Below, one piece after another: positions 60,230-64,000 of a stretch of DNA of 64,000 nucleotides (position 1 is its first letter; every line of letters begins with the position of its first letter). The notes under the pieces were generated by a model, which was not told the DNA's origin, searched no databases, and was given only the letters and a program-made list of their open reading frames with translations. The DNA comes from Pterobdella sp. o SKG-2022 (lineage: Eukaryota > Annelida > Clitellata > Hirudinida > Piscicolidae), in contig OZ038323.1 in the NCBI GenBank assembly GCA_964035795.1, forward strand, positions 124,001 through 188,000. The letters are read 5' to 3'. The translations under genes and the position numbers were made by a program.

Positions 60230-61504
60230 CAATAAACAAACTCCCCAAATCACTCACATCTACCCCAATAATAATTACTGAAACAGAAATCATCCACGCA
60301 ATAAAAAAATCCCAAAATAACAACTCCTCAAGACCACAAAATATCAACCTCAAACACTTAGGACCCATAGCCATCAAACACTTAACCAATCTCTTCAACA
60401 TCAAAATCAACACAAACACCATACCCCAAATATGGAAAACCTCCAAAATCATGCCCATCACCAAACCCAACAAAAACCCTTCTCTCCTCTCCTCATACAG
60501 ACCAATAGCCCTTTCTCCCATAGCAAAAACTTTAGAAAAAATCATCCTCCCACACATCAGCACTAATATAACCCTCCCAACACATCAACACGGCTTCAGA
60601 CCCGCACATTCCTCCACCCCAGCCCTACATCAAATCTATTACACCATACACACTGGTTTCAACAAAAAAAAACCCCTCATATAACAATCTTCACCGCTCT
60701 CGACATGACCAAAGCATTCGACACGGTCAACATCCACCAACTCATCCACAAAATACACACCACCTACAACAATAATTAAATTCTTAGCCAACCACCTAAA
60801 AGGCCGCCGACAATATACCTCATACAACAATCATACATCCAAACACACAAACATCAAAGCAGGTGTTTCTCAAGGGGATGTCCTATCACCCACACTATTC
60901 AACATATACCTCTCAGACATACCCCTCCCCAAAATCAACTCACTCAACCTCACCACCTATGCAGACAACATCATCCCACTCCAACACCAACACAGCCACC
61001 CAGAACCTTTTTCCATATCTCAATGAAATACACACTGGGCTCACAATAACAACCTACAATCAATCCTACAAAAACCACATCAACTCTCATGACCCCTGGC
61101 CCTTCAGCTTATAATAAACCACTGAACATCCCCATCAACAACACTCCCATTCCCACCATTCCCAACCCTACCATCCTTGGCTTAACTTTTGACCCCAAAC
61201 TAAAATTCTCTACCCACACAAACGAAATTATCACGAAAGCAAAAAAAACACTCAATCTCTTAAAACTCCTCACATCAACACAATGGGGAAAAAGCAAAGA
61301 AACACTCATCACCACATACAAAACATTACTCCTTCCCATCATCGAATACGCCAACACCATCTGGTTACCCATCATCTCATTCACCTTTCTCAACAAACTT
61401 CAAAAAATTCAAAACGCAGCCTTGAGAACAATCACTGGCTGCACCCTAGGCTTCAAGACGGTTTTGAGGACTAGGGTGCTCGGAGTAAATAAAAAAAAAA
61501 AAAG

Positions 61505-61650
61505 CTTATTATTTTGATGAAGTAGTGTGTATTGGTAGCTATAATTATTTCAAGGCAATTATAGTTTAGTCCATATATATCTTTCGATTGTGTTTATTTT
61601 ATTTTTTTTATAATATATATTATTTCATCTTTGTTGGTGTCATAGAAACT
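61505..61650 (-). mobile_element. LINE-A fragment carried inside the chimeric insertion
   Basis: The reverse complement matches 49255-49405 of the LINE-A 5' part nearly base for base, including AACTATAATTGCCTTGAAAC against AACTATAATTGCCTTGAAAT. It is joined to the Jockey-like 3' end in the same orientation and at the same place as at 49.41 kb. Confidence 0.8.
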
Positions 61651-61752
61651 GACCCCGTAAAAGTGGCTGAGCTCCTCGACCACTGGACGGTCTTGATGGA
61701 GACATGAGGGAAGAGTACCCAACAAGACTAGGGGACACAGAGTAAAAAAAAA
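61651..61752 (+). mobile_element. second Jockey-like 3' UTR and A-tail
   Basis: CCCCGTAAAAGTGGCTGAGC, then CTCGACCACTGGACGGTCTT, TGATGGAGACATGA and CCCAACA, correspond in order to the reverse complement of 49420-49495. It ends in a ten-base A-run next to the target-site duplication, so this end primed the insertion. Confidence 0.8.
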
Positions 61753-61765
61753 ACCACCCATGTTT
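61753..61765. repeat. target-site duplication, high-side copy
   Basis: ACCACCCATGTTT follows the A-tail of the chimeric insertion and repeats 60217-60229. Confidence 0.85.
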
Positions 61766-63780
61766 TTGAGCCATATGTCATGACAGGCCTCACACATGTC
61801 CTATAAATTTAATATTCCATGTGTGTCTTTTACCACATAACATAGAAGAAATACTGTTGAATGCCTCCCATCTAAGCCTTATCCTTTGTAACAGCTAGCT
61901 CATTCCCTCTTCAACCATTCACATTGTCTTTTAGATAACAGAAGTTATTTACCCACTCTAACTCACTTGGAAAACCATTCGAACTATTCATACAAACCTT
62001 ACATTCAAATTTCCATTTTTTCTACAATAAACTTTTTCATTTGAGCACACTGCGCACGAACCCACTTTTTACATGTCTTGCGCTTCACACAATTTAATCT
62101 AGCTCTCTCACAACACACACCCCATATAAATCAATTTAAGCCAAGACAACAATCTCACTACCACCATCCTTTTCCCTGACCTTTGTCATCAAGAGTAACC
62201 TTCAATCTTTTTCTTTCGAAAGCTGCCACCCAAAGGATGAATTGTGCTTACAGTTTTTCCATAATTTTCCATCAAGACCAAGTCATCTGCATAAAGGAGT
62301 TCCTATAAAGCACCTTTTTTCCGTCTTCAGACAGTACATTTAGCACTATTGAAAACAAAAACGGTAAGAGAACCGATCCTTGATGAGCACCTATACCAAC
62401 ATCAAATTTTTCCAACATGAACCCGCATTTTTATTTTTTTGTACATCGACATTACTGCCTCAACCAACCTTTTTAGGATTAACTTTTTTCTCATTTTTTT
62501 TGGCACTCAATCGAAAGCCTTTTCCAAATCAACAAAATAGATATAAAGCTTTATATTCTTCGCAAGGTAGCTTTCCTGCATTCTTCTAAGAATAAAAACA
62601 GCGTTCACTGTGTTTATGCCAGGCATAAAACCAAATTGCATTTAGTCAACTTTCACTCACCTTCTCAACCTCTTCTCCAACAACCTTCCCACCACTTTCA
62701 TACCATGCTCTAAAAGCTTTACACTCGATAGCTCGCACAGTCCATAACGATACGTTTTTTCTTATAAATGTTAATTGTAACGTTGTCCAGTCATGAAGCA
62801 TATTCTTTCCATCGATGATTTCATTTGCTATTTGCAACATAACTTGCTTACCATATGGAGAAGTAGCTAGCTGCTTTTTGACAATTTCAGTTGGTTCACT
62901 AGCCTTGCCATTTTCCATGATCCCTAGTGCTTTCTTTACCTCGTTCATAGCAAATGGTCTCAAAAGAACTTCAACCACTTCTACATTCACCATCTCATCT
63001 CATGGCTTCTTCTCATTTATGCTGGCCTTCATGTGATCTTTACATGTTCTCTTTCGACCATCCTCGGCAAATACAATCCTCCCATTTTTGTTTTTAATGC
63101 AGTTTTTACCTGCACTCGCTTCTTTCTTCATAATTCCCATTCTAAAATACGAGATTTCTGTTATATCGTATCTCCTCTCTCTTTCACCGCCTCATTCTTT
63201 TTTGCCCCAGCAGCAGCTTCTTGGTTTTTTTTTTTCATCAGAAACATAGCGGGATTTGTTTTTAGCCGATGGGTGTTGTTTCTAGCTTTGAAAACTTTTT
63301 CTCTTCTCTGTAATGGCTTTTTGCACATCCTGATTCTACGACCAAGTTCCACCGTGCTGAGGCCTTCCTCTACTGACTCCAAAAACTTCTTACGCAGCTT
63401 TTAGAGCAGAAGTTTTATATTTCAATCATGCATTTCGTTTATTGCTTTTTTTGATACAAATCTTTTCAAAAAATTTTGCTTTTACTTCATCGTTCAAAAG
63501 CGTCCATACTTTTAAGCGAGTTACTTTTTTGGCATGGTTTTGTTGGGTTTTCCTAACCCATCTTTCATCTAAAACCACCTTCAATAACTTTTTGAGGCTC
63601 ACCCCCAATTGCTCTCACATCCTTCAAAATTTTTTTTTGACTATCTTTCATCAACGCAAAATCTATTCAAGTCCCATCACAGCCTCCATTAAAAATAACC
63701 TTCCTATTATCCTTCTTCTTAAACCAACTATTACCCACGCACATATCCTTTTCAAGAAAATAATTCTAACAACAATCTAT

Positions 63781-63931
63781 ATATATAGCTAAGAGGTAGA
63801 GCATTACACGAATTATTCAAAGTTACCGGGTTCGATGCCGCGTGAGCTGACAATTAGCGCCTGTTCCACAGTGGGTTTTCGCTACATTAAATTTGTAGCA
63901 AAACGCTTCATAAATACCCCATTACATTATC
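63781..63931 (+). mobile_element. tRNA-derived SINE, about 150 bp
   Basis: An internal polymerase III promoter is visible: an A box-like TAGCTAAGAGGTAGAGC at 63786-63802 and a B box GGTTCGATGCC at 63829-63839, spaced as in tRNA genes. Downstream is a body with CGCCTGTTCCACAGTGGG and a tail GCTTCATAAATACCCCATTA. It splits the antisense RTE endonuclease coding region, so it inserted later than that LINE. A working tRNA gene is unlikely because the 3' half of an acceptor stem is not evident. Confidence 0.7.
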
Positions 63932-64000
63932 TTCCACGTTTTTCTTGCCTATTCCAAAGCCTCCATGAACACCTTCAACCCCATCAACCTCTTTGGCAAT

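Larger units (their letters stand above)
60230..61752 (+). mobile_element. chimeric Jockey-like LINE insertion, 1523 bp
   Basis: Three parts lie between perfect 13-bp target duplications. Part one (60230-61500) is the C-rich Jockey-like reverse transcriptase, a close relative of 49411-51240 read from the other strand. It includes LLSSYRPIALSPIAKTLEKI, LDMTKAFDTVNIHQLIHKI, a frameshifted motif B, NPTILGLTFDPKLKFSTHTN and LQKIQNAALRTITGCTL. It then skips the C-terminus and most of the 3' UTR and ends GCTCGGAGTAAAT with an A-run. Part two (about 61505-61650) is an antisense piece of LINE-A matching 49255-49405. Part three (61651-61752) is a second Jockey-like 3' UTR tail, matching 49420-49500 and ending GAGTAAAAAAAAAA. 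The insertion interrupts an RTE LINE. Confidence 0.85.
61753..64000 (-). mobile_element. RTE-type LINE, endonuclease and reverse transcriptase part, runs off the window
   Basis: On the minus strand from the right edge: the endonuclease (VEGVHGGFGIGKKN near 63965, DMCVGNSWFKKKD near 63740), interrupted by a SINE. The linker is at 63608-63161. The fingers at 62993-62646 show ALGIMENGKASEPTEIVKKQ and GKQVMLQIANEIIDGKNM. MQFGFMPGINTVNAVFILRR lies near 62640-62580, FVDLEKAF (motif A) near 62520, GAHQGSVLLPFLFSIVL (motif B) near 62370, and LLYADDLVLM (catalytic YADD) near 62280. The thumb, ending TYGSKTWV at about 61755, completes this piece. Frameshifts and stops make it a pseudogene, though the motifs are well kept. 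It is the same superfamily as 1035-1830. Confidence 0.88.

Noticed and set aside
60165..60563. 132-codon minus-strand frame, Met/Leu/Val-rich, membrane-like
   Set aside because: It is the complement of the C-rich Jockey-like coding sequence running on the plus strand.

Overview
This is an AT-rich, intron-rich animal nuclear sequence, loaded with decayed retroelements. It holds APE-type LINEs of several clades, an R2/NeSL-like LINE with a restriction-like endonuclease, a Penelope-like element with a GIY-YIG domain, and a tRNA-derived SINE. No bacterial-style operons are visible. Protein style and base composition suggest an invertebrate, perhaps a cnidarian or mollusc, but the species cannot be fixed from the sequence. 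A 200-base N run at 55137-55336 is an assembly gap.

The host content is one strand-consistent gene or gene remnant on the minus strand, built from EGF-like exons. Ten separate EGF exons are recognised at 58333-58452, 47614-47739, 47417-47545, 43899-44024, 43702-43830, 4871-4996, 4672-4800, 407-532, 210-338 and 30-158. A tandem array at 14433-43701 adds 68 near-identical units of about 430 bp, each with one 129-bp calcium-binding EGF exon and one intron of about 301 bp. All 78 exons are phase 1-1, so any subset can be joined without a frameshift. The 68 array copies alone would encode about 2,900 residues. First and last exons, signal peptide, membrane anchor and promoter are not in the window or not visible.

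Region by region: 0-5.2 kb holds two EGF exon clusters around an RTE-like fragment and a Penelope-like element. 5.2-14.4 kb is one long intron with two large copies and a 5' scrap of the restriction-endonuclease LINE, plus a Jockey/CR1-type LINE here called LINE-A. 14.4-43.7 kb is the EGF array, with higher-order repeat structure. 43.7-47.8 kb has two further EGF exon pairs around an RTE-type LINE. 47.8-58.3 kb is a long intron of nested LINEs (LINE-A split by a C-rich Jockey-like element and an L2/CR1-like element), the gap, an RTE 3' end and a GT-rich degenerate minisatellite. One EGF exon follows at 58.3 kb. 59.8-64 kb is an antisense RTE LINE split by a chimeric Jockey-like insertion with 13-bp target-site duplications, and by a SINE.

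The most unusual feature is the EGF exon array: recently amplified, homogenised in its centre and diverged at its edges. The retroelements are all broken and look like passengers in its introns.
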